NCBI GenBank assembly: GCA_016716465.1
Contig: JADJWH010000004.1
Span: 592,384 to 656,383 of the forward strand
Direction of reading: 5' to 3'
DNA: 64,000 nucleotides
Source of the DNA: Gammaproteobacteria bacterium
Lineage (GTDB): Bacteria; Pseudomonadota; Gammaproteobacteria; SZUA-140
Below the pieces are notes generated by a model that saw only the letters and a program-made list of their open reading frames with translations, was not told the origin of the DNA and did not search any database. The position numbers and the translations under genes were made by a program. Positions 1-7,879 of the stretch are shown piece by piece (within the stretch, counting starts at the first letter, position 1; each line of letters opens with the position of its first letter).

Positions 1-2
1 CC

Positions 3-80
3 CATGGCGACTCCCGCTGGCTCGGCATCCGCGCCCGGATGATTTCGGGCTATATGCGTGATGTCAGGGTGCCGGAGTAA
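3..80 (+). CDS. C-terminal end of an unidentified protein (partial)
   Basis: An open frame runs in from the left edge and stops at the TAA at 78-80, leaving about 25 codons that end in ..RVPE. The bases are GC-rich, like the chromosomal backbone and unlike the cassettes that follow, so it could be the last gene before the integron array. It is too short to recognise, and could equally be a chance open frame. Confidence 0.3.
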   Translation, partial: HGDSRWLGIRARMISGYMRDVRVPE

Positions 81-515
81 CGGGTAGCCGAGATTTAGAT
101 TTCACGGCACTACACCGTTATTCGGGAACAACGAACTGCGGATCTGTCGGATCAGATTTTTTGGAATGCCCGCACGGGCTGGTGACGACTGGTTCTAAGC
201 TTCTGCAGAGGTGCTTACCGTTCAAGATCATCAAACGCTCCACCCGAAAGACTTAAGACTTTTAGGTATGGTAGCTGTAATGGCGTACGCGAATCGTAGT
301 GCGCAGTCTTTCCAGTAATGGCGACTTCTTCATGATCTGCCCTCCGTGGCAACATGAAACCGATAAAGTATCCCTTTGTCCGCAGGGATTCCATTATCTA
401 TCCGGATAATCAATCAGATAAACGACATGGCTGCGTGATAAATATAAAACTGCTACGTTATAACGTATAACTTTTATATCTACTCACTGTTAGGGCGCAT
501 CATTAGGCATTGGCT
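81..515. other. Non-coding leader of the first cassette array
   Basis: No convincing gene. The right half (about 350-490) is AT-rich and would suit a promoter driving the promoterless cassettes. It contains the dyad GTTATA-ACG-TATAAC at 457-471. GTTAGGGC at 489-496 and ATTAGGC at 502-508 resemble the right-hand core of a recombination site, so the array boundary lies here. An attI site would be expected in this place, but none can be named and no integrase gene is present. Confidence 0.4.
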
Positions 516-1661
516 ATGGAAACAAGGACAGTTAAATCTACTTCAAGAATGACTGCATCCTCAGACGATTTAATCCTGCGCGAGACAGACATCACGCGCT
601 TGATCTTTCGACCAATTCTGGTTGATAACCAAAATCAGCAGGAAGCATCGGTTAAGGGTGCCTTCCTATTTCAAAGAAAGGGAAAGGCTGATGAGTGGGA
701 GGACATAGAGGCGATACCGCTTTCAAAGCTTAAGAAAGGCGAAGGCGTAAAGCTAGAGCTAAAGTCTGCCGAGCTTCTTACTCTGTTTCATGAAATCGAA
801 ATTCTTTATGAAATGTACACGCAGGGAGGTATCCCCAAGGGGAAAGCCCACTATGTGAAAGCCAACAAAGCTTTCGAAGCCATATTTGCACTCGGAGACG
901 AGGAGATTACCACCTTAATCCAAGGTCAGCAGTACCTGGGTGCTCAAGCCATTGGCAGGCTAATTAAATGGGCGAGTAATGCGCGAAATTTCAAATTGAT
1001 GTTCGAGAAATTGGAAGTTCTGGAGCCAGAAAGCCTTTCCAACCTCAATACAGCCATTGGCATATCGACTCTGAAATCGGCTTTAGTAACGTGGTCCAAA
1101 AATCGAAACAACGCTGATGAGGACTTCTGGCAACAGGTGCTTATAAAGCAAGAGTTTGTGTTGGAGCAGATATTCCATGTGCCAATCTTCGTTATTAAGA
1201 GCAAGGCGTACATGGGCGGCAAGAACGCAACTAATGAAGGGGGCCGAGTTGTAGACTTCCTAATTCGGAACGACATTACAAAAGCAGTTGGTCTCGTCGA
1301 AATAAAAACGCCTTCCACCAAGCTGCTCGGCCCCATCTACAGAAATGGAATATATAACATCTCTTCCGAGCTTAGTGGCGCAGTACTTCAAGTTCTTAAT
1401 TATCGCGATTCTCTCTCCCACGAAAGGGCGACGCTATTGTCCGGAGAGCTAGCCGAGTGTGGCGCGTTTGATCCAAAGTGTGTTGTGATTATTGGTCATG
1501 CGAAGAAGGAGCTCACGGATGCCGATATGGTGAGATCGTTTGAACTTTTTAGGAATCAGCTTGCTGACGTCGAAGTAATTACCTATGACGAGCTATTTGA
1601 TCGAACAAAGAGATTGGTCGATACCCTTGAGGGATTGGGGGAAGTAGCTAATGCGCGCTAA
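516..1661 (+). CDS. Shedu-type nuclease (SduA-like, DUF4263) in a cassette
   Basis: About 381 aa. The C-terminal half carries a PD-(D/E)xK-type nuclease core: D247 in VVDFL, then E262 and K264 in VEIK, followed by a Rossmann-like stretch with VVIIGHAKK. The N-terminal 150 residues are beta-rich, as in SduA proteins. Known Shedu proteins are single-gene anti-phage nucleases. The ATG at 516 was preferred to the in-frame TTG at 510. It is the first cassette of the array; its TAA lies inside the first attC. Composition is AT-richer than the backbone. Defence activity is inferred from the family. Confidence 0.8.
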   Translation: METRTVKSTSRMTASSDDLILRETDITRLIFRPILVDNQNQQEASVKGAFLFQRKGKADEWEDIEAIPLSKLKKGEGVKLELKSAELLTLFHEIEILYEMYTQGGIPKGKAHYVKANKAFEAIFALGDEEITTLIQGQQYLGAQAIGRLIKWASNARNFKLMFEKLEVLEPESLSNLNTAIGISTLKSALVTWSKNRNNADEDFWQQVLIKQEFVLEQIFHVPIFVIKSKAYMGGKNATNEGGRVVDFLIRNDITKAVGLVEIKTPSTKLLGPIYRNGIYNISSELSGAVLQVLNYRDSLSHERATLLSGELAECGAFDPKCVVIIGHAKKELTDADMVRSFELFRNQLADVEVITYDELFDRTKRLVDTLEGLGEVANAR

Positions 1662-1761
1662 CAAGTCGTTCAAAAGAGACCAAAGTATGCTGTCATGCCT
1701 TTTGCAAAATGCGCGAAAGCCACGCCAACATACTTTGGCTCCTTAACAGGGGCGTTAGGCT
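1655..1761 (+). repeat. Integron attC site 1
   Basis: Begins GCGCTAACAAG and ends GGGGCGTTAGGC, the usual inverted outer core sites. An inner stem pairs CCAAAGTATG with CATACTTTGG. It separates the Shedu and AbiU2-like cassettes. Confidence 0.85.
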
Positions 1762-1770
1762 TCTCAAGTA

Positions 1771-2367
1771 ATGGACGATGCGTTCACGAAACTGTTCGAG
1801 TCGCTGAGAGGTGAAGCTATCGACCTACATATACGATGGAAGCTGTACCGCCATCTCTATGCTGGTTCTAAAGAGGAGGTCGTCCTCTTGAACAGAAGCG
1901 CTCCGAGCGTATTCGCGATTCTGCAATCCCTTCTCTTCGATGATTGCGTTCTGCGCATCTGCAGAATCACTGATCCGCATTCACGTGGTCCCTACGAATA
2001 CCTTAGTGTCTACCAGCTTGCGGAGCCCATCCGAAGTGCTGCTGTCGAAAACTTGGTACCTAATCTGGAGCCCTATCTAAAGGAACTAGAAGCGGCATGC
2101 TCCAAGATGCGAACTCTCCGCAATGCCCGGATTGCACACGCCGATCTCAAGCACGCGCTTCAGATTGCACCAGAACCTTTGCCGGGCATTTCGCTTGAGG
2201 ACGTCAACACCGCCCTGAGCCTCCTGGCAAAGCTCCTGAACAGCGTCGAGGCGCCGCTTCGTAAATCCAAGACGTTCTATGGCGACGTCCTTGTGCCGAT
2301 TGATGACGACGTGGATCGGCTGTTCGCCTTGCTGAGGAAGGCTAATGCACGTCCATCCGAGGCCTAA
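1771..2367 (+). CDS. AbiU2-like HEPN protein in a cassette
   Basis: 198 aa, largely helical. The N-terminal part (about residues 8-70, with LLNRSAPSVF and RITDP) matches the pattern of AbiU2-type HEPN proteins. The catalytic-type motif R-x5-H is present as RNARIAH (R117, H123). HEPN proteins are commonly RNases in toxin-antitoxin and abortive-infection systems, and AbiU2 is linked to phage abortive infection. No partner antitoxin is visible in the same cassette, so it would have to act alone or be silenced in another way. The ATG follows the attC end by about 10 bases. Confidence 0.7.
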   Translation: MDDAFTKLFESLRGEAIDLHIRWKLYRHLYAGSKEEVVLLNRSAPSVFAILQSLLFDDCVLRICRITDPHSRGPYEYLSVYQLAEPIRSAAVENLVPNLEPYLKELEAACSKMRTLRNARIAHADLKHALQIAPEPLPGISLEDVNTALSLLAKLLNSVEAPLRKSKTFYGDVLVPIDDDVDRLFALLRKANARPSEA

Positions 2368-2464
2368 CCCCACGTTCGAGCGGACGGCCGCAAGCGCGCT
2401 TTGCTTGCTTGCGGTGCCCTCCTCGCTACGCTCATCGGGCGCCCCTCAACGCGAGCGTTAGGGT
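2362..2464 (+). repeat. Integron attC site 2
   Basis: Starts GGCCTAACCCCACG and ends GCGAGCGTTAGGG. The interior holds complementary arms (GCGGACGGCCGCAAGCGCGC with GCTTGCGGTGCCC). It closes the AbiU2-like cassette. Confidence 0.8.
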
Positions 2465-2469
2465 GCAAT

Positions 2470-3192
2470 ATGCTTTTAGTCTTTGTGGATGAAACGAGCG
2501 ACTCTAAATTCAAAGATTATTTTGGTTTGAGCGTTGCCACGATTAATTACACAAAATACCCAACGGTTAAAACTGAATTTCAGAAAATATTTAAAAAGAG
2601 CAAATGGGATGAATCGATCGAGTTTAAAGGCTCATGCCTATTTTCGACAAAATCTGGTGATACGAATGTATCAGTTGAAGAACGAATCGAAATAGCGGAA
2701 AAAGTTATAGATCTAAATATATCAAAAGCAAACGCGCGAATTAATTTTCACTATCTTCGGCATACGGTCCCGCCAAAAGAGCATGGAAAAGAATACCTAC
2801 GCCTCCTACCATTATTACTCAACAAAGGTATTCCAAAAGCTCCGCTAGGTGCAGGTAAGAATATAGTCTCAATTCACTGTGATTACCGTAGCGATATAGA
2901 TATAAAACAATTGCGTGACGCAATTACGCCGGTATTTCACAAGAAGCATTATGTAATTCTCGAAGAACCATTAATGTCTACTTCGAACTTTAATACCGTC
3001 GGTCTTCTCTATGCCGACATAATCGGCTATTTAGCAGCACGAATCGACACTATATCAACAGACTCAGAATTATTTGAAGGAATATCGCCAGAACAGTTTG
3101 AAGCTAATGGCAAGATTAAAAAATTGAAATCGTCAGTAAATCTTATCTCGAAAATAAAAAACATTGGTCAATATGAAGTCAAAGTCAAATAG
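2470..3192 (+). CDS. DUF3800 family protein in a cassette
   Basis: 240 aa. It opens with LVFVDETSDSK, the FxDExG-type start of DUF3800 proteins, whose fold is thought to be RNase H-like. Near the C-terminus YADIIGYLAA supplies the second conserved acidic site. The ATG at 2470 sits just after the attC; an upstream in-frame TTG lies inside the attC and was rejected. The gene is markedly AT-rich, pointing to a different origin from its neighbours. DUF3800 proteins are frequent in mobile and defence-associated DNA, but the function of this one is not known. Confidence 0.75.
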   Translation: MLLVFVDETSDSKFKDYFGLSVATINYTKYPTVKTEFQKIFKKSKWDESIEFKGSCLFSTKSGDTNVSVEERIEIAEKVIDLNISKANARINFHYLRHTVPPKEHGKEYLRLLPLLLNKGIPKAPLGAGKNIVSIHCDYRSDIDIKQLRDAITPVFHKKHYVILEEPLMSTSNFNTVGLLYADIIGYLAARIDTISTDSELFEGISPEQFEANGKIKKLKSSVNLISKIKNIGQYEVKVK

Positions 3193-3193
3193 C

Positions 3194-3259
3194 ACCCTAA
3201 CAAGGCGCTCAACCAGGACGCGCCATAAAGCGGGGCGCCTGTTAGCTTATCGTTAGCTG
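3194..3259 (+). repeat. Integron attC site 3
   Basis: ACCCTAACAAGGCGCTCAACC at the left and ATCGTTAGCT at the right. A short site of about 65 bp with an interior GGACGCGCC/GGGGCGCC stem. Confidence 0.85.
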
Positions 3260-3266
3260 CAAGAAA

Positions 3267-3620
3267 ATGGACCGCACAGCGATCAACGATGTCGAGTCAT
3301 CTGCCCGCAAGGAACTGGTGTCCCTGGCTCAAAGAATGATTGATGGAGACCTTTCGTATTTCGAGGGCGCCCCCAAAGTCCTTGCCTTAAAGGACGTAGT
3401 CGGTGGCATTTCGGATAGAGACCCGGATTTCGATGCCTTTACGGTTATTTCGTCCGAAACCGACCACTTGCCATTGGAGGCTCATAGGCATCAGTGGTCC
3501 CCTATAGCATTAACAGCCCTGGAGCCAGAGTTTCAAAGAACCGAGCAATGGGCTAGCGAGTTCGCACCCCAAGCATGTCGTAACCTAATAGGCAGGTTCG
3601 GTGAAGCAGCTAACCAGTAG
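3267..3620 (+). CDS. Small acidic cassette protein, unknown
   Basis: 117 aa, soluble, no signal peptide. Features are an N-terminal helix with ARKELVSLAQRMIDG and a central SSETDHLPLEAHRHQW stretch. This resembles small DUF2489-like or immunity-like proteins seen in many bacteria, but the family could not be fixed. The stop codon falls inside the following attC, as often happens with cassette ORFs. Function unknown. Confidence 0.55.
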   Translation: MDRTAINDVESSARKELVSLAQRMIDGDLSYFEGAPKVLALKDVVGGISDRDPDFDAFTVISSETDHLPLEAHRHQWSPIALTALEPEFQRTEQWASEFAPQACRNLIGRFGEAANQ

Positions 3621-3666
3621 CTCAAGCCGACACCGTACCAGCGCGGCTTACCTCAAACGTTAGGTG
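3608..3666 (+). repeat. Integron attC site 4
   Basis: AGCTAACCAGTAGCTCAAGC at the left, CTCAAACGTTAGGT at the right; about 59 bp. The arms CAAGCCG and CGCGGCTT can pair. It overlaps the end of the preceding ORF. Confidence 0.75.
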
Positions 3667-3673
3667 TTAAGAA

Positions 3674-4228
3674 ATGTATCGCATATGGTTATGGCCGCAA
3701 GTCATTATCGGAATCGGCATATCTAGCTGGGCCATGGTGGAATATGATCTTCCTAAGTGGTTGTTTGTTGTGCCCCTCGCTCTGGTTGGGTTAGCTATAC
3801 GACTGGATTTAAGGCTTTCTGGTAGTGACCAACGCCAAACCGATACCGTTTTACAAAATGTTTCCGGTCAAGGCGATTTTGGCCTCAGCAGAGGTTCACA
3901 GATTGCGATTGGAATAGTTGCGCTTTTATTTGCATTGATTATGTTCGTGTGGGCATCATCAGCGCCGGGAAATCCTTACTTCACTAAGCTGCCCGGCCTG
4001 TTTTGTCTCTTGGTGGCCGGAGCATGTTTGCTCCCACGCAGATACCGTGGGTACTGTGGTGATCTAATTGCTATATTGGTGCTCGCATTAGCAGTATGGT
4101 TTTTAGTTACTTCGCCTTGGTGGGAGCCAGGACAAAGCCCTTTGGCATTTGCTTGGGTATATGGTGGTGTGTCTGTTACCTATTTGGTAAAAAGATATGT
4201 GCGCTATTTTTCGAGCCAAAACACTTAA
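3674..4228 (+). CDS. Six-helix membrane protein in a cassette, unknown
   Basis: 184 aa with about six hydrophobic segments (roughly residues 4-22, 28-44, 76-95, 105-119, 128-147 and 155-172), so probably an inner-membrane protein. A polar loop (about 45-75) separates helices two and three. No catalytic or transport motif is recognised. Its TAA lies in attC 5. As the cassette before the caspase gene it could be co-transcribed with it, but nothing shows a functional link. Confidence 0.6.
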   Translation: MYRIWLWPQVIIGIGISSWAMVEYDLPKWLFVVPLALVGLAIRLDLRLSGSDQRQTDTVLQNVSGQGDFGLSRGSQIAIGIVALLFALIMFVWASSAPGNPYFTKLPGLFCLLVAGACLLPRRYRGYCGDLIAILVLALAVWFLVTSPWWEPGQSPLAFAWVYGGVSVTYLVKRYVRYFSSQNT

Positions 4229-4301
4229 CAACACAATCAAGTCGTTGGCTTCGCTCACTGCGACGCCACTCCGCGGCGCGCCTTATTCTGGGCGTTAGAG
4301 C
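4222..4301 (+). repeat. Integron attC site 5
   Basis: Left core CACTTAACAACACAATCAAG, right core CTGGGCGTTAGAG. The interior GTCGTTGGCTTCGC region pairs imperfectly with the right half. Confidence 0.75.
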
Positions 4302-4319
4302 TCACGGGAACCTCTCTTG

Positions 4320-6068
4320 ATGCGCGACGTCCGATTTCTCCTTAAGACGCACTATACGAACAGTCGCGCTCTCATTATTGGTATCGACAAGTATGCGAAA
4401 GCTTCACCGCTCTCCTACGCAGTTAGTGACGCCAGCGAGATTCGCAGAATTCTTGCGGAAGAGTTGGGGTTCCCAGCGGAAAACATCACCTACCTGACCG
4501 ACGCAGAAGCAACTAGAGACAGGATCCTCAAGGCCTATCTTCGCTTCACAGCCGAGGACATAGACGTCGATGAACGTTTACTCGTCTTCTTCGCCGGACA
4601 CGGATATACGAGAACTGGCAGTCGAGGTGAAATTGGATACCTTGTTCCTTCCGATGCAGACTTGTCCGATCTTGCAACTCTTCTTCGATGGGATGACTTA
4701 ACTCGCAACGCCGAACTCATCCGCGCCAAGCACATCCTGTTCATTATGGACGCATGCTACGGCGGCCTCGCGCTAACGCGCCATCTTCAGCCGGGTAGCA
4801 CGCGATTTCTAAAAGACATGATGCTGCGGTACTCGCGACAGGTGCTCACAGCTGGGAAGGCGGACGAGGTCGTAGCCGATGCTGGAGGCCCTATACCGAA
4901 GCATTCCGTATTCACAGGTCATCTCATCGAAGGACTGCGCGGAAACGCTGCAACGGCGGAGGGCGTCATCACCGCAGGCGGGCTGATGGCTTACGTTTAC
5001 GGAAAGGTCGCCAACGACAAGAATTCGAACCAAACCCCACATTACGGATACTTTGACGGTGACGGCGATTTTATTATCCGAGCCCCTAATCTGACTGAGC
5101 TGGAGACACCCGAGAACAAGGACATAGATCGCCTCATCGCTGTTCCCTATCCCGACGAGCATCCGCAACCCGAAACAACAGACGCGAAGGTACGTCGGGT
5201 CAAAGCACTACTTGCGACGGACTCTGCCTCAATTGAACTGCATGACTTCCTCATCGGCGAAGTGCGGCAGTTCTTAGCCGCCACATCAGAAGACGGCTTC
5301 CGTGCTGAGGGCCAATTCTCGCAGGCAGAGTTTCTTCGCCGCCTCGCACGCTACGAAGAGGTAAGCACGGACATTGCGGTCCTACTGGCGTGTGTTACCC
5401 ATTGGGCAAAGCCTGCTCACAAGGCCACGTTACAAAAGGCCCTAGCGCGTTCGGCGGATCGCTTGGAGCAGCAAGGCGGGCTGACCGTATGGCTGGCATT
5501 GCGGTGGTACCCGCTACTTCTAGAGCTGTACTGCTCAGGTATCGCCGCCGTCGATGCGCAACGCTTCGATTCACTGGCGACAGTCTTCTATACACCGATA
5601 CCCACATCCGAGTATCAGGCTCGAACAGAAACGTTCGTGGATAGCACCGCGGGGGGCTTGCTTGAGCTGCATCGAAGTAATGTACTCAAGCAGATCCCAG
5701 GGCACGAAAAGAACTACGTCCCGCTGAGCGAGTACCTGTTCAAGATCCTCCAGCCGAAGCTAGACGACGTCCTGTTTCTTGGGAAGAATTATGAGCAAGC
5801 TTTCGACACCTTCGAAGTCTTCTATGCTCTTGCAGTCGCTGACCTCGACCTCCTGAAGGGCCACAATGGCTGGGGTCCTGTCGGTCGGTTCGGCTGGAAG
5901 CATAGGTCCCGCGACAATGGTCCACTCGCGAGAGTCGTTGCACAGGGTCGTGCGCAGCAAGCTGGCTGGGCGCCCCTCCAAGCAGGGCTTTTCGGCGGGA
6001 GCTACGAGCGATTCGACGCCGTCGCGACGACATATACGGAACGGATCAGCAAACTGGGATGGTGGTGA
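4320..6068 (+). CDS. Caspase-like (peptidase C14) protein with an unassigned C-terminal half
   Basis: 582 aa. Residues 14-250 form a caspase/metacaspase-type domain: ALIIGIDKY start, catalytic His94 in FFAGHGYT and Cys146 in DACYGG. The remaining 330 residues carry no motif recognised here; they are mixed helical with aromatic-rich blocks and end in SKLGWW. Prokaryotic caspases often serve as death effectors in anti-phage systems, usually fused to or next to a sensor. Here the C-terminal half is the natural sensor candidate, so this may be a one-gene system. No separate target or regulator lies in the cassette. The ATG at 4320 was chosen over the TTG directly before it. Confidence 0.75.
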   Translation: MRDVRFLLKTHYTNSRALIIGIDKYAKASPLSYAVSDASEIRRILAEELGFPAENITYLTDAEATRDRILKAYLRFTAEDIDVDERLLVFFAGHGYTRTGSRGEIGYLVPSDADLSDLATLLRWDDLTRNAELIRAKHILFIMDACYGGLALTRHLQPGSTRFLKDMMLRYSRQVLTAGKADEVVADAGGPIPKHSVFTGHLIEGLRGNAATAEGVITAGGLMAYVYGKVANDKNSNQTPHYGYFDGDGDFIIRAPNLTELETPENKDIDRLIAVPYPDEHPQPETTDAKVRRVKALLATDSASIELHDFLIGEVRQFLAATSEDGFRAEGQFSQAEFLRRLARYEEVSTDIAVLLACVTHWAKPAHKATLQKALARSADRLEQQGGLTVWLALRWYPLLLELYCSGIAAVDAQRFDSLATVFYTPIPTSEYQARTETFVDSTAGGLLELHRSNVLKQIPGHEKNYVPLSEYLFKILQPKLDDVLFLGKNYEQAFDTFEVFYALAVADLDLLKGHNGWGPVGRFGWKHRSRDNGPLARVVAQGRAQQAGWAPLQAGLFGGSYERFDAVATTYTERISKLGWW

Positions 6069-6172
6069 ACTCTAACATGCGCTTCAAGCCGACCGCCGCA
6101 AGAGGGCTTCGCGCGCTTGCGGCTCCCTCGTCGCTTCGCTCCTCGGCGGCGGCTCAAGTGCAACGTTATACG
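6069..6172 (+). repeat. Integron attC site 6
   Basis: ACTCTAACATGCGCTTCAAG at the left and AAGTGCAACGTTATAC at the right. A strong inner stem is formed by GCCGCAAGAGGG / CTTGCGGC-type arms. The right core is non-consensus (GTTATAC). Confidence 0.75.
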
Positions 6173-6787
6173 TTACACCGCTGTCTCAGGCTTCGATTTA
6201 TTCCCATACTGTTTTTAGTTGCTGGCTGCAGCACCGGGTCTTTCTTGCGCCCTTCAGCAGAGGTAGGGACTTATAGCACGGTCAACCCAGCCTGTCCCGG
6301 CGCACCAGAGGTCATCAATTTCATTCCCGTGATGCAACAATGGGTTCTTCTTCGCGTTTACGCTACTCCTCCAGGCCGCATTGGTTCCAAAGGCACCGAA
6401 CTACGAATCCATATCACCCTTAGGTACTGGAATGACCTTGAGCCAATCGGGCTCTTTCCACGAACAGAAAAACGGAAAAAGTGGGAGAAAGTTATCGAGG
6501 AGCGGAGTAAAAGAGAGTACAACATCGTAGCATCAAGCCCTTATGTTTCTGTCGTTCTCCCAAACGGAGAAGAAAAAAAAATCAAAATCCCATTATTTAC
6601 TGGCCCACACAACCCGAAAGAAGACCGAACGAGTTGGTGGGCTAATGGTGTTCAAGTTTCGCCTGACACACTTAGGGAGTTTACTGTTGTGCTTCCAGAT
6701 GTATTCGTTAATAACGAAAAATTCATTATTGCTCCAATCAAATTCAAACTAGACAAAGAGCGGTATGCGCCAGTATTAAACTGCTGA
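6158..6787 (+). CDS. Predicted lipoprotein in a cassette, unknown
   Basis: If translation starts at the GTG at 6158, inside the right arm of attC 6, the product is 209 aa. It then has a clean lipoprotein signal: a basic start, a hydrophobic core and the lipobox LVAGC with Cys24. Upstream ATGs (6059, 6077) would translate through the attC and bury the signal, so they were rejected. The mature part is beta-rich and lysine-rich with no recognised domain. It would be an envelope-anchored protein, the only exported product in this array. Confidence 0.55.
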   Translation: MQRYTLHRCLRLRFIPILFLVAGCSTGSFLRPSAEVGTYSTVNPACPGAPEVINFIPVMQQWVLLRVYATPPGRIGSKGTELRIHITLRYWNDLEPIGLFPRTEKRKKWEKVIEERSKREYNIVASSPYVSVVLPNGEEKKIKIPLFTGPHNPKEDRTSWWANGVQVSPDTLREFTVVLPDVFVNNEKFIIAPIKFKLDKERYAPVLNC

Positions 6788-6798
6788 AATGAAAGAAA

Positions 6799-6878
6799 CG
6801 TATAACAAGTCATTCAAGTCGCAGCTACGCGTCTGGGACGTGCCTTACAGGCACGCCCCTTAATACTAGCGTTAGGCG
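6799..6878 (+). repeat. Integron attC site 7
   Basis: CGTATAACAAGTCATTCAAG at the left, CTAGCGTTAGGC at the right. Inner arms include GGACGTGCC / GGCACGCCCC. Confidence 0.85.
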
Positions 6879-6884
6879 CCAAAA

Positions 6885-7172
6885 ATGAAATGGTATAGGT
6901 GTTTAATCGAGGGCGAAAACTTTCCTGGTGTACTTGCTGGTACAGAAGAATTAATTGGCTTTTACACCACTCGTTTCATTGAAGCCAGCACGCCAGAAGA
7001 AGCCGAAATGAAAGCGCTTTCAAATTTAAAAAATGAAGAAAGTTTGCAATTACCTGAAGGTGTTACGCCCCCTAATAATGCAAAAGTATATTTTGAAGAA
7101 ATAGAAGAAGTTTCCGAAAGCGAGGTGCCTGAAATAAATGCAGGTTTTACATTTTATGTTATGGGCACCTAA
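6885..7172 (+). CDS. Small acidic cassette protein, unknown
   Basis: 95 aa, beginning MKWYRCLIEGENFP. Small proteins with this KWYRC..GENFP opening occur repeatedly in integron cassettes, as far as I recall, with no assigned function. It is acidic and rich in Glu, with no signal peptide or membrane segment. The ATG lies just after attC 7, and its TAA forms part of attC 8, giving a very compact cassette. Confidence 0.65.
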   Translation: MKWYRCLIEGENFPGVLAGTEELIGFYTTRFIEASTPEEAEMKALSNLKNEESLQLPEGVTPPNNAKVYFEEIEEVSESEVPEINAGFTFYVMGT

Positions 7173-7248
7173 CAAGGCGGCCAATCGCGACGCCCCACCG
7201 CGCACTTCGTGCGCGTTGTTGGTCGCGCATTGCCTTAAATGTTAGGCG
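7165..7248 (+). repeat. Integron attC site 8
   Basis: Left core GCACCTAACAAGGCGGCC, right core AAATGTTAGGC. The inner stem pairs CGCGACGCCCC and GCGCACTTCGTGCGC-type arms. Confidence 0.85.
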
Positions 7249-7258
7249 CATATTCAAC

Positions 7259-7714
7259 GTGAATGCCACCTTCGAAGGAGATCTCATCCGGCCGCTCGGC
7301 CTAGTAACCCTGTATTTCGCGTATGCCGAGGGAGAGATCGACGAGCTTATTGAGGCAGCGTCTGTTGTTGAGCCGTACGATGACGAGAAGCGGCAATGGT
7401 CCGTGGGCCGCAAACTGGGACTTGCCAGAAAACTGCTCGGTGAGCTGCACCTTCAAGACTGGTCTCCGCTCGGTGATCTACTCGATGAGGGTCGTACGCT
7501 ATTCGAGAGTCGCAACGCCCTGGTTCATGGGCAGCTCTTTGCAGGAGGACGGCTAGTGTCCAATCGCCGTGCTGTGCGAGAGCGGCGCATCACGCCGAAC
7601 GAGATCACGCAGCTCGCCGAACAAATCTTCGTGTGGAAAGAGCGTCTTTGGGCGTATCGGCAGAAAGTCCTCGCGCCTCAGTTGCCTTCGATCGGCCGCG
7701 GCAGTGGCGCCTAA
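7259..7714 (+). CDS. HEPN-like helical protein in a cassette
   Basis: 151 aa, helical throughout, starting at GTG 7259. It contains R85-N-A-L-V-H90, the R-x4-H signature of HEPN ribonucleases, set in the context ESRNALVHG typical of HEPN-like nucleotidyltransferase-partner or toxin proteins. No nucleotidyltransferase (MNT) partner is adjacent. Function unproven; RNase toxin or regulatory HEPN are both possible. It is the last cassette of the first array. Confidence 0.6.
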   Translation: MNATFEGDLIRPLGLVTLYFAYAEGEIDELIEAASVVEPYDDEKRQWSVGRKLGLARKLLGELHLQDWSPLGDLLDEGRTLFESRNALVHGQLFAGGRLVSNRRAVRERRITPNEITQLAEQIFVWKERLWAYRQKVLAPQLPSIGRGSGA

Positions 7715-7799
7715 CAAGCAAATGCAGCGAGCGCGCACCGGCCATAAATGTGTTCTGGGTTTCATGCATCGGCGCGTCGCTGATTTGCGGCGTTGATAC
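7708..7799 (+). repeat. Integron attC site 9 (terminal, partly degenerate)
   Basis: The left core GCGCCTAACAAG is intact. The right core is GCGGCGTTGATAC, departing from GTTRRRY. It closes the last recognisable cassette; the sequence beyond is backbone with the P460 gene on the other strand. Confidence 0.65.
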
Positions 7800-7879
7800 A
7801 GAATTCCAAAATTCCAAAAGCCGGCGCTTTTGCAGTCAACTAACCTGTAATCTTCAGAGGCAAAATTCGTTGCAGACCG

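Noticed and set aside
457..471. Zur-type operator at GTTATAACGTATAAC
   Set aside because: Half-sites resemble a Zur box, but the spacer is three bases rather than one and no zinc gene follows.
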